From Teretinema sp942493045 (GTDB lineage: Bacteria > Spirochaetota > Spirochaetia > Treponematales > Treponemataceae): DNA of 64,000 nucleotides. Below the pieces are notes generated by a model. It saw only the letters and a program-made list of their open reading frames with translations. It did no database searches and had not been told where the DNA came from. Made by a program: the position numbers and the translations under genes. The DNA is taken from contig OW818665.1 of NCBI GenBank assembly GCA_942493045.1, positions 1,922,001 through 1,986,000 on the forward strand, given 5' to 3'. Below, piece after piece: positions 27,301-33,335 of the stretch; within the stretch, counting starts at the first letter, position 1, and every line of letters starts with the position of its first letter.

Positions 27301-30024
27301 GACTGCACAACAGTGTTACCCAATAATGCCGATACAGACATTTTCTATATCCGCACCGCCGCCACTCAGCGTTGGAATACGGACGCCACCGGCCTGTCAG
27401 AAGGCGCAATTGAAAGTACTGACCGTCACGGAGTACATCAAACAGGCATTCCGGACTTGTCCTTCCTGAAAGGCCTTTTCCGCGCTGCTAACGGCAAAAC
27501 CATGAGCCCGCACTATGGCGCTCACGGAGAGCCGGTCTATAGCGCCACCGCCGACCGCTGCCGCCCTGTCGTTGTGGAAGTACGCACCGGACAGGAACTG
27601 CATGAAACGGTACAGGCAAATCAGCGTCCTTATGACGCCCATAACTTTATCGAGTTCCGCTGGTCGGAACCGGTGGATATTGGGGATTTCGACACCCAGG
27701 GTGCGGCGCCAAACTTTCCCATTCCCTATACTCGCTCCCAGACTACCTTCGGGACGGCAACCGAGTGGGGCGGAGCAATCAGCGGCAGTAATCCTTTAGT
27801 AGTTACCGGCTACGCCAGCATTGCTACCGGCGCACTTGCCACCGGGAACCGCGGCAATTACGCAGCCGGTTTAGGAAACGCCGCCAACGATCCGACCGTT
27901 CAGGCTCTCTACCGCAATTTCTCAATCGACGGTGTAGCAATAGCCGCAGATCAAGACCACCGTCTGCGAATCGCCATCGCCGGATTGGCCGAGGAAACAT
28001 TGATAACACATGTCGAAAGCTGGAAGTGGTATTATCAGGGGTATATCGATAACGCCACAACACCATCTGGAACCGTTACCATACCGAGCAATCAGTATAT
28101 CCTCGACCGCGCTGACACACCGAACATCCTCGAACCGACCATTTACAACCTCGCGACAGAAACCGCTACTTTATCAACCGCCTGGGGTAACTTTGACAGC
28201 GCTGCCGGCGGAAGGCAAAAACCGGCTCTCACCATAAACAGCACTACAACCGACCTATACAGCACCTGGGACACCACGCCGCCGGCCTTCGCGGGGGTTA
28301 AACCGGTTTCAGCCGCTTGGGATACTGTCCCGGACACCGTTGAGGTACTACCGCTTAATAATGGCAGCGGTTTAATTGATCGTCTTGAATTGCACTTCCT
28401 GGACAACGCTCCGCTATATAATAATTTCGAAACATTCCGTTGGCAGTCGCGTACCGGATGGTGGGAAAATCCACCTCGAACTTATTTAGCTAGTCCCGGG
28501 GCAGCAGCTCCGGAAACTTTCGGCGGATCCCGCCCTCAGGGTGGAGCCACTCGTACACATGGCGGTATCCGTGCCAGTAGTCTGCATGATTTAACGGAAA
28601 CAGCCCTGATCATTACCAATGAGGGCGCTGACGCGGTCATCAGTTCATTCACCTTCAGCGTATCCTCGCCGTTCATGACAGCCGGTGCCGGACCTCTGAC
28701 AGGCCCCGACACTCCATACTTTACGGTGAATATTCCAGCAACCTGGCCAATAGCCACTGCCCTACCGACTATCGAGTATTCTCAAGCCGGAGGCGGGTTT
28801 ATTACCGACCTGGCCGGCAACCGCATGCCGAGCAGCATTGAGCGCGATACCCTGAACCGTACACCGCCACAACCGGTAATGGCGCTAACGGCAGCCGGCG
28901 GCAGCGATTTATATCTGCTTTTTTCCAAACCGATCGATACCTATAGCCCGCTCGGTATTGAATTGCAACTTCAAAATCCACCAGCCACGGTTACCGCCAG
29001 CGCAGTCGGAATTTCTCCCGGATCGAATGGCCGGGGACTCTTGTTCAGACTGAACAATCCGATAGCTGTCGGCCAAATTCTGGATACAGGCTCCTTGATC
29101 GATTTCCCGGCCGATCCGGTCCAAGTACCTAACCCTGATACCGGAGCTCTCGAATCCGTCACTTATTTCAGCGACGCAGCTGGCAACTTCCTGTTGCCCA
29201 CAACTTACCCGCGTGTCACTGACCTGGGGATTAACATTGTTACCGGTCTCTCGGCTTCTGACGGAGTTAATCAGGATGGTTTGCTGGGAGAAGGAGCCGG
29301 CGCCCTGCGCGTATTTGACGGCAGTGGTCGGCTGCTGGACAGAACCGTTACTGTATACGGTGTACTTGAAACCGCCGGTATTATAGAGCCGGTTAACCTG
29401 TTTTACGACGTATCTCCGGAGCCGGAAACCCTGCCGCAGCCCTTCAATGCCGCGGCCGGCCGGAATAGCAGTCTTTGGCTGCCCGGCGCACTCTCCGGTT
29501 TCAATAGTCAGGGTAATGGCGAGGCTCGCGCCCTGGAGCCGGTGTACAGCGTCAATACCGCCACCCATCTGCTGCGCAACTTCCATATTCCGGACTCAGA
29601 TTCGGAAATTGTCCCGGGCGCAATGGTTGAAATGGTATTCCGTATCGGCAACCTGTTCTGCGTCCGGCTGGATACGCCCGGAGACTTGACCAGTGTCGCG
29701 CCCTGGCGCTTCGGCATCTCGGAAACCAAAAGACAGCGTGGCGGCGTAACGATTTTTAACAACGTCATCAACGCCAGCAGCAGGGAACGCACCAGTATCC
29801 AGGTTGACTTGCCACGGTCGGGTAATATAGTCATTCAGATATTCACCCTGGATGGAAACCTGATCCGGGTGCTGGAACGCGGCCGACTGGGTGGCGGTAC
29901 CTATACCTATAACTGGGACGGCAGCAATGAAGCCGGTAATCCGGTGGCCCGCGGCATCTACTTTATCCGCGTAGTGGGTCCGGAGATAGACGAGATTCGC
30001 AAGGTAATGGTAATTAGGGAATAA
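21361..30024 (+). CDS. Giant secreted protein with a 20.5-copy 74-residue repeat array and C-terminal FlgD-like domain
   Basis: 2,887 residues. A signal peptide (MMKFGKFKYIAILATLLLTAGMEAWG) is followed by a short lead-in with a WTGSSNTDWAEPNNW motif seen in secreted beta-helix proteins. Residues 145-1660 are about 20.5 near-perfect 74-residue repeats rich in Thr, Asn, Gly and Ser, with alternating short hydrophobic stretches that fit a beta-solenoid. Diverged repeat-like sequence flanks both ends. Residues about 1,750-2,800 are non-repetitive, with stretches resembling Ig-like surface domains. The last 75 residues (GGGTYTYNWDGSNEAGNPVA and onward) match the FlgD-type Ig fold that often ends exported proteins. 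I do not recognise a named family; an adhesin or surface-layer role is inferred. ATG ATG with AGGAG upstream defines the start. Confidence 0.9.
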   Translation: MMKFGKFKYIAILATLLLTAGMEAWGLNYTWTGSSNTDWAEPNNWNEDLSGLPDGFSPGAGDSATISAVGFGVPTTNIPVTLINLTVQDNWNTGTLTTLTGDLTVTAGTLTLDGNLETTANAIFSTVVGAGNSLTIGNNATFNNTVTGLTSLTVTGASTINTTNITSSGTQLYTGNVTLGANAVLTGPTVTFNGTVSGATTFSLNVTGDAVFGNGAADTVTGLTSLTVTGASTINTTNITSSGTQLYTGNVTLGANAVLTGPTVTFNGTVSGATTFSLNVTGDAVFGNGAADTVTGLTTLTVTGASTINTTNITSSGTQLYTGNVTLGANAVLTGPTVTFNGTVSGATTFSLNVTGGAVFGNGAADTVTGLTSLTVTGASTINTTNITSSGTQLYTGNVTLGANAVLTGPIVTFNGTVSGATTFSLNVTGDAVFGNGAADTVTGLTTLTVTGASTINTTNITSSGTQLYTGNVTLGANAVLTGPTVTFNGTVSGATTFSLNVTGDAVFGNGAADTVTGLTTLTVTGASTINTTNITSSGTQLYTGNVTLGANAVLTGPTVTFNGTVSGATTFSLNVTGDAVFGNGAADTVTGLTSLTVTGASTINTTNITSSGTQLYTGNVTLGANAVLTGPTVTFNGTVSGATTFSLNVTGDAVFGNGAADTVTGLTTLTVTGASTINTTNITSSGTQLYTGNVTLGANAVLTGPTVTFNGTVSGATTFSLNVTGGAVFGNGAADTVTGLTSLTVTGASTINTTNITSSGTQLYTGNVTLGANAVLTGPIVTFNGTVSGATTFSLNVTGDAVFGNGAADTVTGLTTLTVTGASTINTTNITSSGTQLYTGNVTLGANAVLTGPTVTFNGTVSGATTFSLNVTGDAVFGNGAADTVTGLTSLTVTGASTINTTNITSSGTQLYTGNVTLGANAVLTGPTVTFNGTVSGATTFSLNVTGGAVFGNGAADTVTGLTTLTVTGASTINTTNITSSGTQLYTGNVTLGANAVLTGPTVTFNGTVSGATTFSLNVTGDAVFGNGAADTVTGLTSLTVTGASTINTTNITSSGTQLYTGNVTLGANAVLTGPTVTFNGTVSGATTFSLNVTGDAVFGNGAADTVTGLTTLTVTGASTINTTNITSSGTQLYTGNVTLGANAVLTGPTVTFNGTVSGATTFSLNVTGDAVFGNGAADTVTGLTSLTVTGASTINTTNITSSGTQLYTGNVTLGANAVLTGPTVTFNGTVSGATTFSLNVTGDAVFGNGAADTVTGLTTLTVTGASTINTTNITSSGTQLYTGNVTLGANAVLTGPTVTFNGTVSGATTFSLNVTGDAVFGNGAADTVTGLTSLTVTGASTINTTNITSSGTQLYTGNVTLGANAVLTGPTVTFNGTVSGATTFSLNVTGDAVFGNGAADTVTGLTTLTVTGASTINTTNITSSGTQLYTGNVTLGANAVLTGPTVTFNGTVSGATTFSLNVTGDAVFGNGAADTVTGLTSLTVTGASTINTTNITSSGTQLYTGNVTLGANAVLTGPTVTFNGTVSGATTFSLNVTGDAVFGNGAADTVTGLTTLTVTGASTINTTNITSSGTQLYTGNVTLGANAVLTGPTVTFNGTVSGATTFSLNVTGDAVFGNGAADTVTGLTSLTVTGASTINTTNITSSGTQLYTGNVTLGTNATLTTTNSTITFGNTLACGAQYLTITAGTGEVQFNGNVTGTSGLANIRLFSAGNLTGAGLNTMGNIDVYIDAPTYTLTLLTNLTCRNLYFYQGNLNLATRTITTGTMAIFGAGYSSDDTQWTGVDTRYAYYAPATGLAYAPPLSTNPAPAAGVFIPGAHSAAFTNLTGTTFNLTGNFYNNGSNMNTGAFTLTIPNNDASVWVFNSTNVATANQWGTPYAVALNMNVTGATAAGGWVNAATAQDVTGSGTNWQFDSPTIAAAETWYDDVIRVDFDMNIENSNGEINSVITTAWASLAAGGVWFDSTETARRFDGVFSNADCTTVLPNNADTDIFYIRTAATQRWNTDATGLSEGAIESTDRHGVHQTGIPDLSFLKGLFRAANGKTMSPHYGAHGEPVYSATADRCRPVVVEVRTGQELHETVQANQRPYDAHNFIEFRWSEPVDIGDFDTQGAAPNFPIPYTRSQTTFGTATEWGGAISGSNPLVVTGYASIATGALATGNRGNYAAGLGNAANDPTVQALYRNFSIDGVAIAADQDHRLRIAIAGLAEETLITHVESWKWYYQGYIDNATTPSGTVTIPSNQYILDRADTPNILEPTIYNLATETATLSTAWGNFDSAAGGRQKPALTINSTTTDLYSTWDTTPPAFAGVKPVSAAWDTVPDTVEVLPLNNGSGLIDRLELHFLDNAPLYNNFETFRWQSRTGWWENPPRTYLASPGAAAPETFGGSRPQGGATRTHGGIRASSLHDLTETALIITNEGADAVISSFTFSVSSPFMTAGAGPLTGPDTPYFTVNIPATWPIATALPTIEYSQAGGGFITDLAGNRMPSSIERDTLNRTPPQPVMALTAAGGSDLYLLFSKPIDTYSPLGIELQLQNPPATVTASAVGISPGSNGRGLLFRLNNPIAVGQILDTGSLIDFPADPVQVPNPDTGALESVTYFSDAAGNFLLPTTYPRVTDLGINIVTGLSASDGVNQDGLLGEGAGALRVFDGSGRLLDRTVTVYGVLETAGIIEPVNLFYDVSPEPETLPQPFNAAAGRNSSLWLPGALSGFNSQGNGEARALEPVYSVNTATHLLRNFHIPDSDSEIVPGAMVEMVFRIGNLFCVRLDTPGDLTSVAPWRFGISETKRQRGGVTIFNNVINASSRERTSIQVDLPRSGNIVIQIFTLDGNLIRVLERGRLGGGTYTYNWDGSNEAGNPVARGIYFIRVVGPEIDEIRKVMVIRE
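21793..26339 (+). repeat. Tandem array of 222-bp repeats (about 20.5 copies)
   Basis: The 222-bp unit equals 74 codons, so copy number can change without breaking the frame. Unit n starts at 21808 + 222(n-1), and the last partial unit begins at 26248. Copies differ at only a few positions: TSL or TTL at the start, Thr or Ile in GP(T/I)VTF (Ile in units 4 and 9), and Asp or Gly in TG(D/G)AVF (Gly in units 3, 8 and 11), plus a handful of silent changes. Near identity at the DNA level implies recent expansion or constant homogenisation. Confidence 0.98.
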
Positions 30025-30045
30025 CCGGCGGCGGCCCCGCGGTCC

Positions 30046-31170
30046 TTACAAGCCGTCGGGGTGAAAACGCAGTTCGGGAGCGGCCAGTAAAACCGAACCG
30101 GAACGGGACGCGCTCAGGTCGATAACCAAATCCAATACCGGCAGGTTTCCCGTAGGGAACTGCAGGGCATGACTGGCCAGAGTGGCAGTCAACTTCCGCC
30201 ATCCGGAGGCCGGTTGATAGTCAACCGGAACGGCAGCCAATTTGATAGCGCTGTTTTCAGGGTCGGGACTGACCAGAGTCATAGTAAATTGATTAAGGGG
30301 ATAAAGACCGGCTACACCGACAGGGTCCGAATCGGGGTCGCTATGCACCCAAATGGAAAAACTATACACTCCGCCTTCCAGGCTTGGTGAGGTATCAGCA
30401 GCCCGCAGGCGCAAGCGCAGCGCAATTCCGCCCTGCTTTATCAGCTGCAGGTCATCAATCCAAGCCGAGAAAAAGGTCTCCGCGGGAGGCTCCAGGCGCA
30501 GAGAAAAATCAGGGCTTACGGCGGTGTAGGTCGAACTTACCCAGCCGTCGCTCGTGAGCGCTCCTAGACCCGAGACGTTCGGAGTACCCGTAGCGCGCAG
30601 CAACCGGAAAAACCACCGGTAATTGGCAGCGGTATCCAGAGCGGCGGCCTCGTCATACTGCACATACTGACCGACGCCGACATCCAAATCGAGCGACCCG
30701 GGACCAGTCAGTCGAGTAGTAAAATCATTCACACGACCGCCGGTTCCCGACCAAGACCCAGGTATCCCGGCCTCAAAGTGATTAGGCGAAATCAGATTCA
30801 CCAAACTCAGACGATATACCGGAGCCGTGGGGTCCAGTCCGGCGGGGACAGCTGAGAAATCAGCGGCTGTATCCGTGGTGTCTACAAAGGTAATATAGTT
30901 ATAGCCGTCCCAGTCCACGCCCCGATAGGCCGCGTCCCAGGAACCGCTCACCTCACCGGCGGGGGGTACGGGCGGGACATAAGGCTGGTCGCCGATATAC
31001 TGGTCAAAACCGATGGCTTCAATAAAATTGCTGTCATAATAGGCGTCCGGAAAGGCCCTTTTAGAGGTAAACAGGTCGCAGCCGGACAGGATAAGCAGGC
31101 TTGCTGCCGTCAGGGAGACGCCGGTAAGGGCTGAGAAAATCAATCTTTTCAAAAACAGGTTCGTTTTCAT
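30046..31170 (-). CDS. Hypothetical lipoprotein
   Basis: 374 residues from the ATG at 31170 (MKTNLFLKRLIFSALTG). The longer frame upstream has no support and covers the promoter. A lipoprotein signal peptide ends in the lipobox LILSGC, followed by DLFTSK. The rest is a beta-rich exported region with repeated aromatic and Asp motifs, including FSAWIDDLQLIKQGG and FSIWVHSDPDSDPVG, reminiscent of jelly-roll carbohydrate-binding modules. I do not recognise a family. It converges on the giant repeat gene, with only 21 bases between the stops. Confidence 0.7.
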   Translation of the reverse strand: MKTNLFLKRLIFSALTGVSLTAASLLILSGCDLFTSKRAFPDAYYDSNFIEAIGFDQYIGDQPYVPPVPPAGEVSGSWDAAYRGVDWDGYNYITFVDTTDTAADFSAVPAGLDPTAPVYRLSLVNLISPNHFEAGIPGSWSGTGGRVNDFTTRLTGPGSLDLDVGVGQYVQYDEAAALDTAANYRWFFRLLRATGTPNVSGLGALTSDGWVSSTYTAVSPDFSLRLEPPAETFFSAWIDDLQLIKQGGIALRLRLRAADTSPSLEGGVYSFSIWVHSDPDSDPVGVAGLYPLNQFTMTLVSPDPENSAIKLAAVPVDYQPASGWRKLTATLASHALQFPTGNLPVLDLVIDLSASRSGSVLLAAPELRFHPDGL

Positions 31171-31185
31171 GGTGTTCTGCTTATC

Positions 31186-31214
31186 AGTATACTGCATCTT
31201 CCGGTGATTGACAA
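31186..31214 (-). promoter_or_regulatory. Promoter of the hypothetical lipoprotein gene
   Basis: On the minus strand TTGTCA (31209-31214), 17 bases, TATACT (31186-31191); the ATG follows 15 bases after the -10. The -35 overlaps a TTGACA on the plus strand that faces the divergent PilZ gene. Confidence 0.6.
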
Positions 31215-31246
31215 AGACAGAAAAAAAGTGAATCCTCAAAGACACC

Positions 31247-31600
31247 ATGAGTATTGATAAACGAGAACTGCCGCGCTTTCGCGATTTTGCCGGCGCCAGA
31301 ATTGACGGAGTGTCGCATCTGCCCGGATTTCTGGAAGATGTCAGCAAAACCGGCTGCCGGGTACGTTTTTCGGACAATTTTATACTCGATTCCGACGCTG
31401 AATACGACCTGACTATCCTGCCGTCGCTGCGTTCCGGGCTTAAATCCTTTACCATGGTAGTCAAACCGGAATGGGTGGTCAGCGAAAAGACCAACTTGGA
31501 AGTCGGTTTTTCAGTCCTGCACTGCCCCGGCGTGCGCCAATACCAAAAATACGTAGAATGCCTCGCCGATCAATGCAATGCCGAAGTCCAGGAAGCCTGA
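31247..31600 (+). CDS. PilZ domain protein
   Basis: Stand-alone PilZ domain of 117 residues, a likely c-di-GMP receptor. The RxxxR motif is RELPR at residues 6-10 and the D/NxSxxG motif is DVSKTG near residue 30, both intact. No other domain or membrane segment is visible. The last 23 bases overlap the next gene, so the two are probably translated together. It is one of two PilZ domains in this window, the other being fused to a chemoreceptor. Confidence 0.88.
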   Translation: MSIDKRELPRFRDFAGARIDGVSHLPGFLEDVSKTGCRVRFSDNFILDSDAEYDLTILPSLRSGLKSFTMVVKPEWVVSEKTNLEVGFSVLHCPGVRQYQKYVECLADQCNAEVQEA

Positions 31601-32597
31601 TCTTCAATATACCGGCGGCACCGCTTTTTTGGCCGTCGAGGGTTTCCGCGACCACTTGCTGGAAGAACTAGGCGCCACCGCCCTCAATCCGGGTCCGGAT
31701 ATCCGCCTCTACGGCGACCTGGTACACTACGCCCGCCCGACAGCCCCGCAAACCTTCTGGCAAAAAACCATCCTGAGCGCGCCCTTTATCGCCCAATTTG
31801 ACTCCGTATCCGAAGCCGCCGATATCCTGCGCTCGCTGCAGCGCAACTGGGCCTATCACCCCACCGCCTGTTTCCGCCGCGCCGCCCTGGTCCAGGAGCG
31901 CCTGCCCTACATGAATCTCAAACCGCGGCCCTTTCCCTGGCAGATTCCGGACAGCCCGATCGGGTTGTGGACCCTGTTGGACGAACACACCCTTTTTGCC
32001 TCGGCCGCTTCTTCCAGCCCCTTCCCGGCCGGGGAAATCAGCTTTGAGGAAGACCATATCAATCCTCCCAGCCGGGCCTACCTGAAAATGTACGAGATTC
32101 TGACCATCCTGCCCTGGATTTTGCGGAAGCGCGGTTTCAGCGAGGGCGAAATCGCCGCGCTGGTACCACAGGCCGGCACGGTTTGCGTTGACGCCGGAGC
32201 CTCTCCGGGTGGCTGGACCTGGGTACTGGACAGGATCGGGGCCACGATCACCGCTATCGACAAGGGCGATCTGGATGAGCGGCTGCTGGCCAAGGGAAAC
32301 ATCAGTTTTAAGCGCCATGACGCCTTTACCCTGAAGCCCGCCGAACTTGGCAGGCAGGACTGGGTATTTTCGGACGTAATCTGCTACCCGCCGCGGCTGC
32401 TGGAATGGGTGCGCCAGTGGCTGGACAGCGGCCTGTGCGACAATTTTGTATGTACTATCAAAATGCAGGGTCCGGCCGATCACGAAACGACGCGGGCCTT
32501 TGCCGCCATTCCCGGCAGTCATATTATGCACCTCAGCGCCAACAAGCATGAACTGACCTGGTTCCGCACCCCGGAGCGGGCGTTGCCTCAGCTCTGA
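31578..32597 (+). CDS. FtsJ-like SAM-dependent RNA methyltransferase (RlmM-like)
   Basis: 339 residues. The C-terminal half is an FtsJ-type Rossmann methyltransferase: the SAM motif VDAGASPGGWTWVL is near residue 205, and an acidic residue in AIDKGDLDE follows. Lys and Asp residues of a K-D-K-E type 2'-O-methyltransferase site appear in TIKMQGPAD and ANKHELTWFR. The N-terminal half is likely the substrate-binding part, similar to RlmM, which modifies C2498 of 23S rRNA. Substrate assignment is inferred. It overlaps the PilZ gene by 23 bases. Confidence 0.78.
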   Translation: MPKSRKPDLQYTGGTAFLAVEGFRDHLLEELGATALNPGPDIRLYGDLVHYARPTAPQTFWQKTILSAPFIAQFDSVSEAADILRSLQRNWAYHPTACFRRAALVQERLPYMNLKPRPFPWQIPDSPIGLWTLLDEHTLFASAASSSPFPAGEISFEEDHINPPSRAYLKMYEILTILPWILRKRGFSEGEIAALVPQAGTVCVDAGASPGGWTWVLDRIGATITAIDKGDLDERLLAKGNISFKRHDAFTLKPAELGRQDWVFSDVICYPPRLLEWVRQWLDSGLCDNFVCTIKMQGPADHETTRAFAAIPGSHIMHLSANKHELTWFRTPERALPQL

Positions 32598-32612
32598 TCA
32601 ATAGGCTATACT
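32583..32612 (+). promoter_or_regulatory. Promoter of pyrE
   Basis: TTGCCT (32583-32588), 18 bases, TATACT (32607-32612), starting inside the end of the preceding methyltransferase gene. The pyrE message would have a leader of about 34 nt with CGGAGG ahead of the ATG. A GC-rich dyad (GGCCGGCAGGCCGG) lies in the leader. Confidence 0.5.
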
Positions 32613-32652
32613 GCATCAAAATTATGGTAGGCCGGCAGGCCGGAGGCAAATT

Positions 32653-33252
32653 ATGAGCCAAGTTGAACCGATTCTCGTCAAATGCGGAGCCATGCTCGAA
32701 GGGCATTTTTTACTTTCTTCCGGAAAACATTCTTCACGCTATTTCCAGTGCGCCCGGCTGCTGCAGTACCCGGACCAGGCCGCCACGGTAGTGGCCGGCA
32801 TCGTCGAGCGCATCCGCGCCGACCAGAAAGCCAAGGGCTTTGTGTGCGAGTCCGTTATCGGGCCGGCCATGGGCGGCATTGTCGTAGCCTACGAACTGGG
32901 CCGCCAACTGGGCCTGTCGGCCTTTTTTACCGAGCGCGATGACGAAGGAAACATGTGCCTGCGCCGCGGCTTCGAGATTAAACCGGGCGAGAAAATCATT
33001 ATCGCCGAAGACGTGGTCACCACCGGAAAGTCTACACTGGAAACCGCCGAACGGATCAAGGAGCTCGGGGGCGAGGTTGTCGCCGCCATCTGCATCGTGG
33101 ACCGCCGTCCGGCTAACAGCGCCGAACCCTTCCCCTGGCCGCTGTACGCCGCCGCCCGCATTCCTGCCGTGCTCTACGACAGCGGCGACTGCCCGCTATG
33201 CAAAGAAGGCCGGCTGCCGGCCGTCAAACCCGGCTCCCGCAAGATTTTCTAA
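32653..33252 (+). CDS. pyrE: Orotate phosphoribosyltransferase
   Basis: Converts orotate and PRPP to orotidine 5'-phosphate. It has 199 residues. The PRPP loop IIIAEDVVTTGKST is near residues 115-128, and the N-terminal segment LEGHFLLSSGKHSSRYFQC fits the OPRTase hood. Its partner pyrF and the dihydroorotate dehydrogenase genes lie 26-28 kb away at 58.6-61.4 kb. The gene is bounded by its own promoter and a strong terminator. Confidence 0.93.
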   Translation: MSQVEPILVKCGAMLEGHFLLSSGKHSSRYFQCARLLQYPDQAATVVAGIVERIRADQKAKGFVCESVIGPAMGGIVVAYELGRQLGLSAFFTERDDEGNMCLRRGFEIKPGEKIIIAEDVVTTGKSTLETAERIKELGGEVVAAICIVDRRPANSAEPFPWPLYAAARIPAVLYDSGDCPLCKEGRLPAVKPGSRKIF

Positions 33253-33272
33253 GGAATCAGCAGCGTAAATGA

Positions 33273-33312
33273 AAAAGGGCTGTCCGCCAGCGAAATGACG
33301 GACAGCCCTTTT
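33273..33312. terminator. Bidirectional terminator between pyrE and the amylase gene
   Basis: Perfect 14-bp stem, AAAAGGGCTGTCCG (33273-33286) and CGGACAGCCCTTTT (33299-33312), with a 12-base loop. A and T runs flank both sides, so it can stop both convergent genes. Confidence 0.9.
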
Positions 33313-33335
33313 ATTTTGGGTTAAGGCCCTTCTCC

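Noticed and set aside
31171..31494. N-terminal 108-residue extension of the lipoprotein frame at 30046
   Set aside because: It would put the lipoprotein signal peptide inside the protein and overlaps both the promoter and the divergent PilZ gene.
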